Source: Rapidithrix thailandica (GTDB lineage: Bacteria; Bacteroidota; Bacteroidia; Cytophagales; Flammeovirgaceae). From it: 64,000 bases of DNA. A program made the position numbers and the translations under genes. Below the pieces are notes generated by a model. That model was not told the origin of the DNA, did not search any database, and saw only the letters and a list, made by a program, of their open reading frames with translations. The DNA is taken from assembly GCF_039710355.1 (NCBI RefSeq), contig NZ_JBDKWZ010000009.1, positions 124,001-188,000 on the forward strand. The letters are read 5' to 3'. Positions 17,219 to 26,125 of this stretch are shown here, one piece after another (position 1 is the first letter of the stretch; every line of letters starts with the position of its first letter).

Positions 17219-17230
17219 TGACCTGGGTCA
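17219..17230. promoter_or_regulatory. Crp/Fnr-type box, copy 2
   Basis: The symmetric site TGAC-CTGG-GTCA, extended as A...T on both sides, centred about 81 bp before the porin start codon. TTGAC-N4-GTCAA-like sites are typical of nitrate/NO-responsive Crp/Fnr regulators, in keeping with the neighbouring nitrate reductase. The regulator gene is not in the window. Confidence 0.55.
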
Positions 17231-17305
17231 TTTTACCAATATAAATTTTAAAAAACCTTTGTTATGCCCAAGTATCTTTTCTCTTTTTTTAACTTATAAA
17301 AAGTT

Positions 17306-18607
17306 ATGAGTAAAATTTACAAATTCAAAATCTTGCTCTGTATCAGTGGGTTCCTGTTCGGATTCACTACTGTTTCCCAGGCTCAATTTTCGCTAACCGG
17401 AGAGATCAGACCCCGGGCCGAATTTCGAAATGGCTTTAAAACCTTACGTCCTGAAAAAGCCGATCCGGCATTTTTTGTGGAGCAACGTTCGAGGTTGTAT
17501 GTGGCCTTCAAGCAGGAAAAGTTTCACTTGCAATTTAATTTACAGGATGTGCGGTTGTGGGGAAATACCAGTCAGGTGTATAAAACAGACGAACACAGCC
17601 TGACCAATGTGCATGAGGCTTACGGAGAGTACTTTTTCAGCCCCAAATGGTCGATTAAAGTAGGACGGCAGGAAATCGACTATGACAATGCCCGTATCAT
17701 GGGGAACTTGGGATGGGCACAACAAAGCCGGAGCCATGATGCAGCTCTTTTGAAATTTGAAAATGTTGAGAAAGGTTTGCGTCTTCATATGGGAGGGGCT
17801 TTTAATCAAGGGGATATTTTTGAGCCCGGACGATTGAGTGGAACCTATTATGAAGGAATCAATAATTATAAAACCATACAATATATCTGGTTAAATAAGG
17901 AAAGTGATACCGGGGCTTTTTCTATACTGGCATTAAACAGTGGCTATCAAACAACGGATACTACCGTACAGTTTATGCAAACGCTTGGGGGAGCGGCCCA
18001 CCGGAAATTCGGACAAGTAAAACTGGAAGGGGAGTTTTACTACCAACTTGGAAAAAATGCCGACAAACGGAATGTGGAGGCTTTTATGCTTTCCCTCAGC
18101 GGAAGTTTCCCGGTGGGGGCTTTGTTGCTTACTTTGGGAGCTGACTACCTCTCTGGAACCAAGGCCGGAGATAAGGACCAGAATGCTTTTACTCCGCTTT
18201 ATGGCACAAACCACAAATTCTACGGCTTTATGGATTATTTCTATGTGGGAAATAACCATGCGCAAGCGGGTAATACTGCAGGCCTGTTTGATCCCTTTGT
18301 GAAAACCAAAGTGAAGATAGGAAAGGGAGTGCTCCATATTCACGGGCATTATTTTATGTCGGCGGTGGAGGTATTGGATGTGACCGACCCGGGAAAGAAT
18401 TTATCCAGGGGTTTGGGAGCCGAAGTGGATTTGGTGTACCAATTAAAACTAATGGATGCCGTCACTTGGCATTTGGGGTATTCGCAGCTGTTTGCTACCG
18501 AATCGATGAAAGCTTTGAAAAACAATGCAGGAGCATATGACAAACTCAACCAATGGGCCTGGACGATGATTACATTTAAACCGCAGTTGTTTTCAACGGC
18601 AAAATAG
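17306..18607 (+). CDS. Alginate-export-family outer-membrane beta-barrel protein
   Basis: 433 residues with a signal peptide (about 1-26, ending SQAQ). The mature start FSLTGEIRPRAEFRNGF, then FVEQRSRLYVAF, the inner LQDVRLWGNTSQV, VHEAYGEYFF and VGRQEIDYDNARIMGNLGW, are hallmark strands of the alginate-export (AlgE-like) barrel domain. These porins pass small anions or oligosaccharides across the outer membrane. The gene is divergent from the nitrate-reductase genes with shared Fnr-like boxes, so nitrate/nitrite passage is a fair guess, not shown. A strong terminator follows. Confidence 0.85.
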   Translation: MSKIYKFKILLCISGFLFGFTTVSQAQFSLTGEIRPRAEFRNGFKTLRPEKADPAFFVEQRSRLYVAFKQEKFHLQFNLQDVRLWGNTSQVYKTDEHSLTNVHEAYGEYFFSPKWSIKVGRQEIDYDNARIMGNLGWAQQSRSHDAALLKFENVEKGLRLHMGGAFNQGDIFEPGRLSGTYYEGINNYKTIQYIWLNKESDTGAFSILALNSGYQTTDTTVQFMQTLGGAAHRKFGQVKLEGEFYYQLGKNADKRNVEAFMLSLSGSFPVGALLLTLGADYLSGTKAGDKDQNAFTPLYGTNHKFYGFMDYFYVGNNHAQAGNTAGLFDPFVKTKVKIGKGVLHIHGHYFMSAVEVLDVTDPGKNLSRGLGAEVDLVYQLKLMDAVTWHLGYSQLFATESMKALKNNAGAYDKLNQWAWTMITFKPQLFSTAK

Positions 18608-18636
18608 GAGTTCCTGATAGGAGAAAATTACATAAA

Positions 18637-18668
18637 CAAGTCCCATTCTTTTTACCGGATGGGACTTG
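18637..18668. terminator. Intrinsic terminator between convergent genes
   Basis: CAAGTCCCAT (18637-18646) pairs with ATGGGACTTG (18659-18668) over a 12-nt loop, followed by CTGTTTTTATTG on the plus strand. It ends the porin transcript. Confidence 0.8.
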
Positions 18669-18693
18669 CTGTTTTTATTGGGATAGGGCAACT

Positions 18694-19728
18694 CTATTGT
18701 TGTAACTCAAAAGTAGCCAGTAGTGCTTTGTGGTCGGTAGGCCATACGTTCAATGGAAGTAGAAACGGGTCTTGGGTTTGTTCCTCTTCCCGCTTTCCGT
18801 ATACTACCGAACCCTTAGGCCCCAGAATTTGCATGTCTTTCAATTTCAATCCTGCAAAAGGTTGGTAAAAGACAAAGTCAATCCGGTCGCGGTCATCGGC
18901 ATCCGGAGACCAGGCCAGTTTTTTGATGTCCACATGCGGGCAATCAGCCGGGAAGGTAAATCCGGGGTGGCTGACCGGGTTCGGATACAATTCGCGGTAA
19001 GCATCCACATATCCTCCTTCTTCCAGTAAGCTTGTAACGGTCCAAGGTATTACGAGCCCTTGGTGATCAAATAAGTCTTTGGTGGCTTCCGTCCAATCCA
19101 GATGCGAAGGCTCATTAAAATCTCCCCCTAACAAAACAATGCTTCCTCTTTCAATTTCCTGTTGTGCATCCTTTACAAATAACCGGATGGCATCGTCCCG
19201 TTGAGAAGCCATGTTGTCAGCCAATATCGTATCCAGGTCTGTTACCACCGAATCCAGTTTGTCCCAGGTTGTACCGGAATACCCCCTAGGCAAGTACAAA
19301 GCACAATTCCTGTAATCCAAATGCGCTGTATATACAGCTACTTTTTGACCGTTCATATCTGCTACCGCTTTGTAAATACTTCCATGATCGTCTTTTTCCG
19401 GAAATACCGTAACGCTATCCTCGATGGGATACTTGCTCAAAATTCCCGAATCATAGCTGTAAAAAGAGTAATAGATCTTCCCCTTTTCTTTCAGTGATTG
19501 GACAATCCGGTCGCAAAAACGGGTATCTTTATAATTCCGGACTTCGCTCAGTGTGATGAAGTCTGCATCCGTACGGATAATTTCCTCAACGATGGCTTCA
19601 TAGCCGTCTTTTACCACAGTGCCTTCTTGCCAAATATTAAATTGCAAGACTTTAAATTGTACGGGTTGTGTGCAAGAGACTACAAAAAGAGCCAGCAAGA
19701 ATGCCGCGTTTCTCAATAAATCTTTCAT
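18694..19728 (-). CDS. Endonuclease/exonuclease/phosphatase-fold lipoprotein
   Basis: 344 residues. A lipoprotein signal (LLALFVVSC, lipobox Cys19) targets it to the envelope. EEP-fold (DNase I-like) motifs are in order: VLQFNIWQEG, LSEVRN (the metal-binding Glu), YTAHLDY, LLGGDFNEPSHLDW (Asp-x-Asn), DRIDFVF and the final WPTDHKALLA (catalytic His). The family includes nucleases, sphingomyelinases and inositol-phosphate phosphatases, and the substrate cannot be chosen here. An exported location argues for phosphodiester or phospholipid scavenging over DNA repair. Confidence 0.88.
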   Translation of the reverse strand: MKDLLRNAAFLLALFVVSCTQPVQFKVLQFNIWQEGTVVKDGYEAIVEEIIRTDADFITLSEVRNYKDTRFCDRIVQSLKEKGKIYYSFYSYDSGILSKYPIEDSVTVFPEKDDHGSIYKAVADMNGQKVAVYTAHLDYRNCALYLPRGYSGTTWDKLDSVVTDLDTILADNMASQRDDAIRLFVKDAQQEIERGSIVLLGGDFNEPSHLDWTEATKDLFDHQGLVIPWTVTSLLEEGGYVDAYRELYPNPVSHPGFTFPADCPHVDIKKLAWSPDADDRDRIDFVFYQPFAGLKLKDMQILGPKGSVVYGKREEEQTQDPFLLPLNVWPTDHKALLATFELQQ

Positions 19729-20004
19729 CTTTTTAACTTGTTTGTTGTCGATAACAAATCACTCTATTGGCCTGAGTATAAGGTGTGAAGTTATAGCAAA
19801 TTTCGGTAAAATGCCTCGTGCCAGGGCTTTTATCTAGTAGAGAGTTTAATGGCTAGAAGAAATTGAAAATACAGAAATTGTCAGTGTCAGTTTCTGAAAT
19901 AAATAGTTAGCTTATGGAATACAACTCCTTTAAATGATGATTACTTTTGGCTGGTAGAAATAGCTTTTCCTTGTTTTAGAAGGAGAAGTAGTAATTGATT
20001 CTCA

Positions 20005-20964
20005 ATGAATTCTTATTGTATGAATAAAGTAAAGGATGCCTTGTTGGGACTGGCAGTGGGCGATGCTTTGGGAGTGCCTGTGGAGTTTATGAGCCGGGCA
20101 GTGTTGCAAAGCGATCCGGTAACCGGGATGCGGGAGTATGGTAGCCATCACCAACCGGCGGGAACCTGGTCTGATGATAGCTCATTGACTTTTTGTTTGG
20201 CGGACAGTTTAATTTCAGGATATGACCTGAAGGATATCGCCGGTAAATTTATCCAATGGAGAGACCAGGCCTATTGGACGGCTCATGAGCGTGTCTTCGA
20301 TATCGGTATGACGACCCAATCGTCAATCAACCGCTTAAAAAGAGGTATTCGGCCGGATTTGGCTGGAGGAATGTATGAAGATGAGAATGGAAATGGTTCT
20401 CTGATGCGAATATTGCCGTTAGCATTTTATCTAAAAAATCAACCGGATGAAGAGAGGCAGTTTGAACTTATCCGAGAAGTATCGTCCCTTACACATGCAC
20501 ACATCCGTTCTGTAATTGCCTGTAAAATTTTTATGGATTACGCATTAGCTTTATTAGCCGGAAATTCTAAAGTAAAAGCTTATGAACTGACTTGTGAGAA
20601 AGCAAAGGCCTTTGTTGAACGGAGGGGAATTGTAGCGAAGGAAGTCAGCATTTTTTCGAAAGTACTGGATGGAAAATTAGCTGACAAACCGATACAAGAA
20701 ATCAGTGGCAGTGGCTATGTTGTACATACCTTGGAAGCCAGCCTTTGGTGCTTGTTGACCACTTCTTCCTATAAGGAAGCGGTGTTGAAAGCTGTAAACC
20801 TGGGAGATGATACGGATACTACTGGTGCCGTTACGGGAGGTTTGGCCGGTATTTTATACGGATTGGACCAAATTCCTTTGGCTTGGCGGGAAGCCTTGGC
20901 CAAGAAAGAGGAGATTATAGCCTTGGCAAATAAACTCAATAAAGCTACAGACAAGGAAGTTTAG
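20005..20964 (+). CDS. ADP-ribosylglycohydrolase-family protein
   Basis: 319 residues from the first ATG; the family's usual N-terminus starts at the second ATG (20020, MNKVKDALLG), which may be the true start. Motifs are LGLAVGDALGVPVEF, GTWSDDSSL (metal-binding Asp pair, 56-60), NGNGSLMRILPL and GDDTDTTGAVTGGLAG (267-281). These mark the DraG/ARH fold, which removes ADP-ribose from arginine residues or small molecules using two Mg ions. No ADP-ribosyltransferase is seen nearby, so the substrate is open. A long perfect inverted repeat follows the gene. Confidence 0.92.
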   Translation: MNSYCMNKVKDALLGLAVGDALGVPVEFMSRAVLQSDPVTGMREYGSHHQPAGTWSDDSSLTFCLADSLISGYDLKDIAGKFIQWRDQAYWTAHERVFDIGMTTQSSINRLKRGIRPDLAGGMYEDENGNGSLMRILPLAFYLKNQPDEERQFELIREVSSLTHAHIRSVIACKIFMDYALALLAGNSKVKAYELTCEKAKAFVERRGIVAKEVSIFSKVLDGKLADKPIQEISGSGYVVHTLEASLWCLLTTSSYKEAVLKAVNLGDDTDTTGAVTGGLAGILYGLDQIPLAWREALAKKEEIIALANKLNKATDKEV

Positions 20965-20982
20965 CAATGAGGGCACTATGAA

Positions 20983-21033
20983 CCATAGTTAAACAGCCTC
21001 CCGGAATGGATCCGGGAGGCTGTTTAACTATGG
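20983..21033. terminator. Perfect 23-bp inverted repeat (bidirectional terminator)
   Basis: Arms 20983-21005 and 21011-21033 are perfectly complementary, with a 5-nt loop (ATGGA). The GC-rich core GCCTCCCGG sits at the loop end, flanked by AAACA/TGTTT. It separates convergent genes and ends only 2 nt from the DUF3050 stop codon. No long T-run follows the full stem; the TTTAA inside the stem base probably acts as the T-tract. Confidence 0.75.
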
Positions 21034-21035
21034 AG

Positions 21036-21824
21036 TTATTCTGCAACAAGGGTGTTTTGCTCTCGAATAACGTTGACTATATAATCCCATAACGATTTGC
21101 GTTGTTGCAAGGCCCGAAGGCTGGCTTCGGTAGCTTCTTCCCACTTTTTGTCATCGTCTCCACATATCTCTTCGATCATCTGCATGGCCATTGGTCCGTG
21201 TTCATCGCTGTCTAATTCTACATGTCTTTCCAGGTAATAGAGCAGTTTGGAAAGGTTAACGGATATATCCTGGTTCAAGTCCTTGATAATGGAAGTGAAC
21301 AGGTCCGGAATCAAATCTTCACGGCCAAAAGCAAATACTGCGGCAATACAATGCAACTTGTCCGAAGCAATAATTTCGAACGTAAAATTGATAAAATCGG
21401 CTATTTCCCGGGCTAGGCCTACTGCTTTCAAACTGCTTTCCAAGCTGCTTCCTTGTTCGATGGCATGGATGAACTGTTCCACCTTTTTGGTCTCAGCTCC
21501 GGTTTCCCGCATGGCTTCCAGGTATAGCTCAAAATGACTGGCCGGCCGGCCATCCATGGAGATATCCGTTTCTTCACCCAGTACGATTTCGTTGATCAGT
21601 TTCCGGGTCATCGGATTGCCTTTCGGAATCCAAGGAACAGTAGTACAAGTCAATTTTATTTGTAAGGCCTTTAACAAAGACATGAAATCCCATACGGCAT
21701 ATACATGTGCTTCCATAAACCGGTTGACATCCTCTACTTGATGAATATGTTTGTAAAGGGCATGTTCCAATACTTCCTTTCGGATGGAATCAATGTTGTC
21801 TAAAAGAGTTTGTATTCTATCCAT
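21036..21824 (-). CDS. DUF3050 (haem-oxygenase-like fold) protein
   Basis: 262 soluble helical residues. The opening HALYKHIHQVEDVNRFMEAHVYAVWDFMSLLK (positions about 21-52) and the later LERHVELDSDEHGPMA and FTFEIIASDKLHCIAA fit DUF3050, a family of the haem-oxygenase-like diiron superfamily with conserved Glu/His helices. Its biochemical role is not established to my knowledge. It is convergent with the ADP-ribosylglycohydrolase and otherwise isolated. Confidence 0.8.
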   Translation of the reverse strand: MDRIQTLLDNIDSIRKEVLEHALYKHIHQVEDVNRFMEAHVYAVWDFMSLLKALQIKLTCTTVPWIPKGNPMTRKLINEIVLGEETDISMDGRPASHFELYLEAMRETGAETKKVEQFIHAIEQGSSLESSLKAVGLAREIADFINFTFEIIASDKLHCIAAVFAFGREDLIPDLFTSIIKDLNQDISVNLSKLLYYLERHVELDSDEHGPMAMQMIEEICGDDDKKWEEATEASLRALQQRKSLWDYIVNVIREQNTLVAE

Positions 21825-21959
21825 TGTTTATTGTTTTGCGGCCACAAAGATATAGCAGCTTGAGAAGCTTTAAGGCAGGATCGGGGAAAAGATGCATTTT
21901 GCCCGGCGAGAAGTGGCTATTGAGCCGCTTCTCGCAAAAGATAGTCTCCTTGTCGTAAA

Positions 21960-22388
21960 TCACGCTTTTTCCCAAGTCATGACCAATTCCGGATGGCCTG
22001 TCATCGGGTCTGTTTGTTCGGAAGTAACTACAAAGCCTTGTTTTAGATAAAATGCTTTGGCAGCCGTATTTTCTTTAAAAACCTTTAAGGTGAGTTTTTC
22101 TCTAAGGGACCGTGCTTGGGTGAGCAAGGCTTTGCCAATCCCTTTTTTCTGTTGGGAAGGATCGATAAATATAGCCGCAAGTTCTCCTTTGTTCAACGAT
22201 ACAAAGCCCAGTATTTTTTCATTTTCTTCGTACACCCAGGTTTCCGAATGGGGTATGTACAGGTTTTTCATGGGTTCCACCTGGCTTTCCCAGAAGTGTT
22301 TGGGAATAAAATGATGGGCAATAAAGGAGGCTTCCAGCCAAATGCTGAGCACCTCATTGATGTCCCGGTTTTCCAATTTCCGAATCAT
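21960..22388 (-). CDS. GNAT N-acetyltransferase (YiaC-like)
   Basis: 142 residues. A complete GNAT fold is visible: MIRKLENRDINEVLSIWLE at the N-terminus, FVSLNKGELAAIFIDP (beta4), the acetyl-CoA loop QQKKGIGKALL (79-89), and NTAAKAFYLKQGF (beta5/alpha4). The combination WLEASFIAHHFIP, TWVYEENEKILGFVSL and the spacing closely resemble E. coli YiaC, a protein lysine acetyltransferase. The substrate is not predictable from this alone. Confidence 0.88.
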   Translation of the reverse strand: MIRKLENRDINEVLSIWLEASFIAHHFIPKHFWESQVEPMKNLYIPHSETWVYEENEKILGFVSLNKGELAAIFIDPSQQKKGIGKALLTQARSLREKLTLKVFKENTAAKAFYLKQGFVVTSEQTDPMTGHPELVMTWEKA

Positions 22389-22505
22389 TGTCTATCTGTA
22401 TGCTTGTGGTTCTTAAAAAGGGAAAATTACGAAAAAAATCCAGGAGATCGTGGGCGAACAAGTGGAGAAATGTTTAACCTTTAGACACTTCCTGGTTAGC
22501 CCAAT

Positions 22506-22545
22506 AAAAAAGCGCCTGGAAAGAATTTTCCCAGGCGCTTTTTTT
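22506..22545. terminator. Intrinsic terminator
   Basis: AAGCGCCTGG (22510-22519) and CCAGGCGCTT (22531-22540) form the stem, with A and T runs on both sides, giving termination in either direction. It ends the lipoprotein transcript at 22561-23226. Confidence 0.9.
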
Positions 22546-22560
22546 CGAATGTATTGATGG

Positions 22561-23226
22561 CTATTCTTTTTCAATTTTATACTCTTCCAATTCCACGGTT
22601 CCGGAGGCAGGAGATTCTACTTTAATTAATCCCACTCCTTTGGCGTAGTATTGTTTATCCGTACTCATAGGTATCGTCTGTCCGGCAGCTTCATAAGAGG
22701 ATTTCATTTGTAGGACGATTACATCTTCAAAAGTTGTTTCCTTAACAGTCTTGGAAATTCCTTTTTCTAAAATTTCAAAAGCATAGGTAACTTTAAGAGT
22801 CATGCCATTACTGTTCGCATCAAAGGTATGTTCCCATTGATGGCCGACTTCAGCATTGTCTTTTAAAAGGATCATCTTAAAGTTTTCTATTTTTGTAGGT
22901 GATTGACTCATCGCAGCCAAATCCGCAAATCCCCAATATTCCCCGTTTTCAAATCGCAAATAGGAAGGAGTAGTATGATCATTAGAATTCCGTAAGAATT
23001 CTCTATACATTTTTCCATCAATTTCTTTTACATTATTTGTGGAAGTTAACGTATAGTCTGGTATTGAGGTGGCATCATATTTCCAATAGCTCCCTGCTGA
23101 ATTTGGGAGGTAATTGTCAGAAGAAACAACTAAAGGTTGAGGCCCATCGTCATCGTCAGAGCAAGAGACTAATAAGGTACTGATAAGAGTCAGGAATAAC
23201 AAAGAATGATAAATTGTACTTTTCAT
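22561..23226 (-). CDS. Hypothetical lipoprotein
   Basis: 221 residues. The N-terminus is a lipoprotein signal with lipobox LLVSC (Cys22), followed by SDDDDG, the acidic export signal used by Bacteroidota to send lipoproteins to the cell surface. The mature part has YWKYDATS, an aromatic WGFADLAAM and beta-strand patterns such as MTLKVTYAFEILEKG, resembling small beta-sandwich lipoproteins. I do not recognise a named family and give no function. Confidence 0.75.
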   Translation of the reverse strand: MKSTIYHSLLFLTLISTLLVSCSDDDDGPQPLVVSSDNYLPNSAGSYWKYDATSIPDYTLTSTNNVKEIDGKMYREFLRNSNDHTTPSYLRFENGEYWGFADLAAMSQSPTKIENFKMILLKDNAEVGHQWEHTFDANSNGMTLKVTYAFEILEKGISKTVKETTFEDVIVLQMKSSYEAAGQTIPMSTDKQYYAKGVGLIKVESPASGTVELEEYKIEKE

Positions 23227-23330
23227 AGTATAGGGTTATTGTTTTTGTTAATATGGCGCGAATATACTAATACCAATTAAAAGGCAAAATATGAATCGCT
23301 GTATTTTTGAACTTTGTTACCCAATTACTA

Positions 23331-24548
23331 TTATAAAAAATTCAAAGGCTGAAAAGCCCTTCCTAAGACCTGTTTTCCCGGCAAATCCAGCCATTTTTCC
23401 AAAATGCTTGCATATACTTCCCGGAAATCAATGGAGTAGATTAGGTCGCCATGATCCAACTGGGTAAGATTGGGGGCCGGGTTGTAAACACCGGCTTGTT
23501 TTAATGATTTTCCAATGACAAACAAATTATTGGCCGTGCCGTGGTCAGTTCCTTTACTGGCATTTTCCTCTACTCTCCGGCCAAATTCCGAAAAGGTCAA
23601 AATCAATACCTCTTCAAAGGTTCCTCCTTGTTGCAAGTCTTTTACAAAAGCTTCTATTCCCGATGCGTAGCTTTCCAGCATGCGTTTTTGTCTTATATCT
23701 TGGTTGACATGCGTGTCAAAGCCCGAAAGGGAAGTATAATATACTTTGGTGCTGGCTCCGGCATTGATCAGTTGAGCAATGGTTTGCAGGTTTTTGGCAA
23801 AGGCACTTTGAGGATAGTCTTGTGAAGACTTGGCTTTTTTAACCTTTTCTTGCAGGTATTCAGCCGAAGAAACCGTTTCGCTCAGCGTTTTATAGAGGTA
23901 ATGCAGGTTCGTATTATCGTGTGGAGGCTTTTCCTTATAATGAGTCGTCAATGTTTGAATATGTTCTTGTTGTACCATCCTGGAGAGTTTTTTAGGATCG
24001 TGCATCGCCAATCCCTTTACTTGTTTGCCTTTTAGCGCCAGGCTCAAGGTGTCGTCCACGTCTATGGCTTGGTGGGGATGGCCTTGGCAACAGGCATCCA
24101 GATAACGCCCCAACCAGCCGGTATTCCAATATTCCGAAGCACTGCTGCCGGTTTGCCAAATATCCATGGAGCGAAAGTGCGAACGGTCTGGATTGGGGTA
24201 CCCTACCTCATTGAGGATGGAAAGCCAACCCTGATCATACAGTCGTTTTAAGGGAAGAAGTGAAGGATGTAGCCCTTGTTCACCGTTTAAATTTAAGACT
24301 TTTTCTTTGGGGAGCGCGATGTTCGGTCTGCTACGGTAATAAATATCATTGCGATATGGGATTACGGTATTGAGCCCGTCATTTCCACCGGACAGTTGAA
24401 CGACCACCAGTATTTTTTCCCGCTCATGAGGAGCAGGGGAAAGTTGTTGCCTTTCGAAGGCTTTCAAAAAGCCGGGAATCAGCGAGGCGCCTGCAGTGGC
24501 AAGTGCGCTGTTTTTGAGGAAGCGTCTGCGGTTTGTATAGGTTTTCAT
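23331..24548 (-). CDS. DUF1501 Tat-exported protein
   Basis: 405 residues from the ATG at 24548. An open frame extends 171 nt further upstream, but the start MKTYTNRRRFLKNSALATAG is a classic twin-arginine signal and must be the N-terminus. VVVQLSGGNDGLNTVIPY, GLHPSLLPLKRLYDQG, FSEFGRRVEENASKGTDHG and FREVYASILEKWL are characteristic DUF1501 segments (an alkaline-phosphatase/sulfatase-like fold of unknown activity). It follows the DUF1800 gene by 37 nt; the two families are habitually paired, so this is one operon. Confidence 0.93.
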   Translation of the reverse strand: MKTYTNRRRFLKNSALATAGASLIPGFLKAFERQQLSPAPHEREKILVVVQLSGGNDGLNTVIPYRNDIYYRSRPNIALPKEKVLNLNGEQGLHPSLLPLKRLYDQGWLSILNEVGYPNPDRSHFRSMDIWQTGSSASEYWNTGWLGRYLDACCQGHPHQAIDVDDTLSLALKGKQVKGLAMHDPKKLSRMVQQEHIQTLTTHYKEKPPHDNTNLHYLYKTLSETVSSAEYLQEKVKKAKSSQDYPQSAFAKNLQTIAQLINAGASTKVYYTSLSGFDTHVNQDIRQKRMLESYASGIEAFVKDLQQGGTFEEVLILTFSEFGRRVEENASKGTDHGTANNLFVIGKSLKQAGVYNPAPNLTQLDHGDLIYSIDFREVYASILEKWLDLPGKQVLGRAFQPLNFL

Positions 24549-24585
24549 GAGAAAAATAGCAATATCTGAAAATTGAACTGATAAA

Positions 24586-26001
24586 CTATGAAAGTTGATA
24601 TTCTGGCAGTGACATGAATGAAACAAACATAAGCTTGGCCTTTTCTTCTTCCGAAGAAGCATTCGTTTCAACGTAGGCATTGAGGAGTTGAAGTGTTTTT
24701 TCATCAGGGAGGTGTCCAAGCAAAAACTCGCTGGTTTGGTAGAGCCGTTTTTCTGATGTATTCGAAGAGGAGAAAGAAGTGATTTCTTTCCAGTTTACCG
24801 CAAGCCGGGCTTGTTGGAATTTACGTTTCAACTTTAAGCCGTTCATATCCCCATCCTCTTTGGAAGTGACTTGCAAAGGCCGTTGATTTAAGAAAAAGCC
24901 CGCCAAGCTCAAGCGAAGGGTAAGGCTGGAACTATCAATCCAGGCTTGGCCTTCCGGCCATCCTCCCACATTGGGAGGGTAAAATAGTAATTGCCCAAGT
25001 ACTTTCTGTAGAAAAAGTGTTATTTCTTCCGGCTCGAATGTTTGATTCAGGTGTCTTTGTAAACCAACCAAAAGGGCTACCGGTGATTTGATAAAATTGC
25101 CTCTGTTGCTTGTATCGTAAAACCAATCTGCCGAAAAAACCGCTTTGAGTAACCGGGTTATATCGTATTCACTTTCGTAAAATGCTTTTGCTAATGATTG
25201 CACATGCTCCGGCTCCGGAACATGGTTGACAAAGTGCTTGTAAATTTTTTCCGTAATGAATCGAGCGGTATTCCGGTTTTCCAATATTATTTGTAAAATA
25301 TCCTCTCCACCGAAGTTCCCTCGCTTTCCCATAAAATCCTTTTTTCCAAAATCGTGGTGGCGCTTACGGAACACAAATTTACCTTCCTGATCAAATGTCC
25401 ATCCGGTAAAGGCACGGGCTGCATTTTTAATATCCTCTTCCGAATAATGGCCCCTCCCTATAGTAAATAATTCGAGGAGTTCCCGGGCAAAATTTTCATT
25501 GGGATGGGCCTTGCGGTTCTGCCGGTTGTTTAAAAACTGCAACATGGCCGGGTCTTTGGCAACAGCCAGCAAAAGATGTCCAAAGTTGCCCAAAGCATAT
25601 TTGCGCAAGGTGTTATTTTGCATTTGTACCAGATGGGCATTGTTACTCCGGCAAGCGAAATGGTTGTGCCAAAACAGCGTCATCTTTTCCCGGAGCCTCC
25701 CCTGACCTCCGGCCATCCGTTGTATCCATTGCAGGTTCAATTCTTTGATTTTCTCTTTCGATTGTTTTTTCCGTTGGTTTCGCAGGGCTTTGTTGTTCGT
25801 TTTTTGTACCAATAGCCGGATGTCGTCTTGTTGAAGTACTTCCAGGGGGCAAAAATCCTTGGCATCTTTTAAGAGGAAGTTGAGCAATTTGGAGGGTTTC
25901 CAATTCCGCATGCGGGCAAATTCCCGGGCGGATAGGCCAAATCCTGCCCGTTGGGCAAGGTGGGTGATATAGGGTACTTGGGTTTTTGTTTCTGGCTTCA
26001 T
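24586..26001 (-). CDS. DUF1800 protein
   Basis: 471 residues, largely helical. MTLFWHNHFACRSNN, LLAVAKDPAMLQFLNN, ENFARELLELFTIGRGHYSE and AARAFTGWTFDQEG are the standard DUF1800 blocks, and KSPVALLVGLQRH with GWPEGQAWIDSSSL closes the domain. No signal peptide is evident, whereas its DUF1501 partner downstream has a Tat signal. Family function is unknown. The paired genes often accompany exported-protein or polysaccharide functions in Planctomycetes and Bacteroidota, which does not settle a role here. Confidence 0.92.
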   Translation of the reverse strand: MKPETKTQVPYITHLAQRAGFGLSAREFARMRNWKPSKLLNFLLKDAKDFCPLEVLQQDDIRLLVQKTNNKALRNQRKKQSKEKIKELNLQWIQRMAGGQGRLREKMTLFWHNHFACRSNNAHLVQMQNNTLRKYALGNFGHLLLAVAKDPAMLQFLNNRQNRKAHPNENFARELLELFTIGRGHYSEEDIKNAARAFTGWTFDQEGKFVFRKRHHDFGKKDFMGKRGNFGGEDILQIILENRNTARFITEKIYKHFVNHVPEPEHVQSLAKAFYESEYDITRLLKAVFSADWFYDTSNRGNFIKSPVALLVGLQRHLNQTFEPEEITLFLQKVLGQLLFYPPNVGGWPEGQAWIDSSSLTLRLSLAGFFLNQRPLQVTSKEDGDMNGLKLKRKFQQARLAVNWKEITSFSSSNTSEKRLYQTSEFLLGHLPDEKTLQLLNAYVETNASSEEEKAKLMFVSFMSLPEYQLS

Positions 26002-26058
26002 AGCGATGGTTTTTTCTCTTAGATGAAATTCACCTTGTAAGGTTTAAACGCCATGGCC

Positions 26059-26097
26059 AAAAAAAATCCCTTCACGGTTTTTCAACACATGAAGGGA
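26059..26097 (-). terminator. Intrinsic terminator after the DUF983 gene
   Basis: TCCCTTCA (26067-26074) pairs with TGAAGGGA (26090-26097). On the minus strand the stem is followed by eight T, so it ends the leftward DUF983 transcript and separates it from the DUF1800 operon. Confidence 0.85.
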
Positions 26098-26125
26098 CAG
26101 ATAACAGTTTGTTAAGGCTGTTAAA

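Larger units (their letters stand above)
16931..17305. promoter_or_regulatory. Divergent control region between napA and the porin gene
   Basis: A 375-bp AT-rich spacer carrying the starts of both divergent units. It holds two TGAC-N4-GT(C/A)A boxes (17165-17176 and 17219-17230). I see no gene in it. Shared sites suggest joint control of the nitrate reductase and porin. Confidence 0.6.

Noticed and set aside
17258..17280. TTTG ... TATCTTTT promoter before the porin gene
   Set aside because: The spacer is only 11 nt, against about 20 in the phylum consensus.
24549..24719. N-terminal extension of the DUF1501 frame
   Set aside because: The twin-arginine signal starts at 24548. The extension overlaps the end of the DUF1800 gene and lacks sense as a protein N-terminus.
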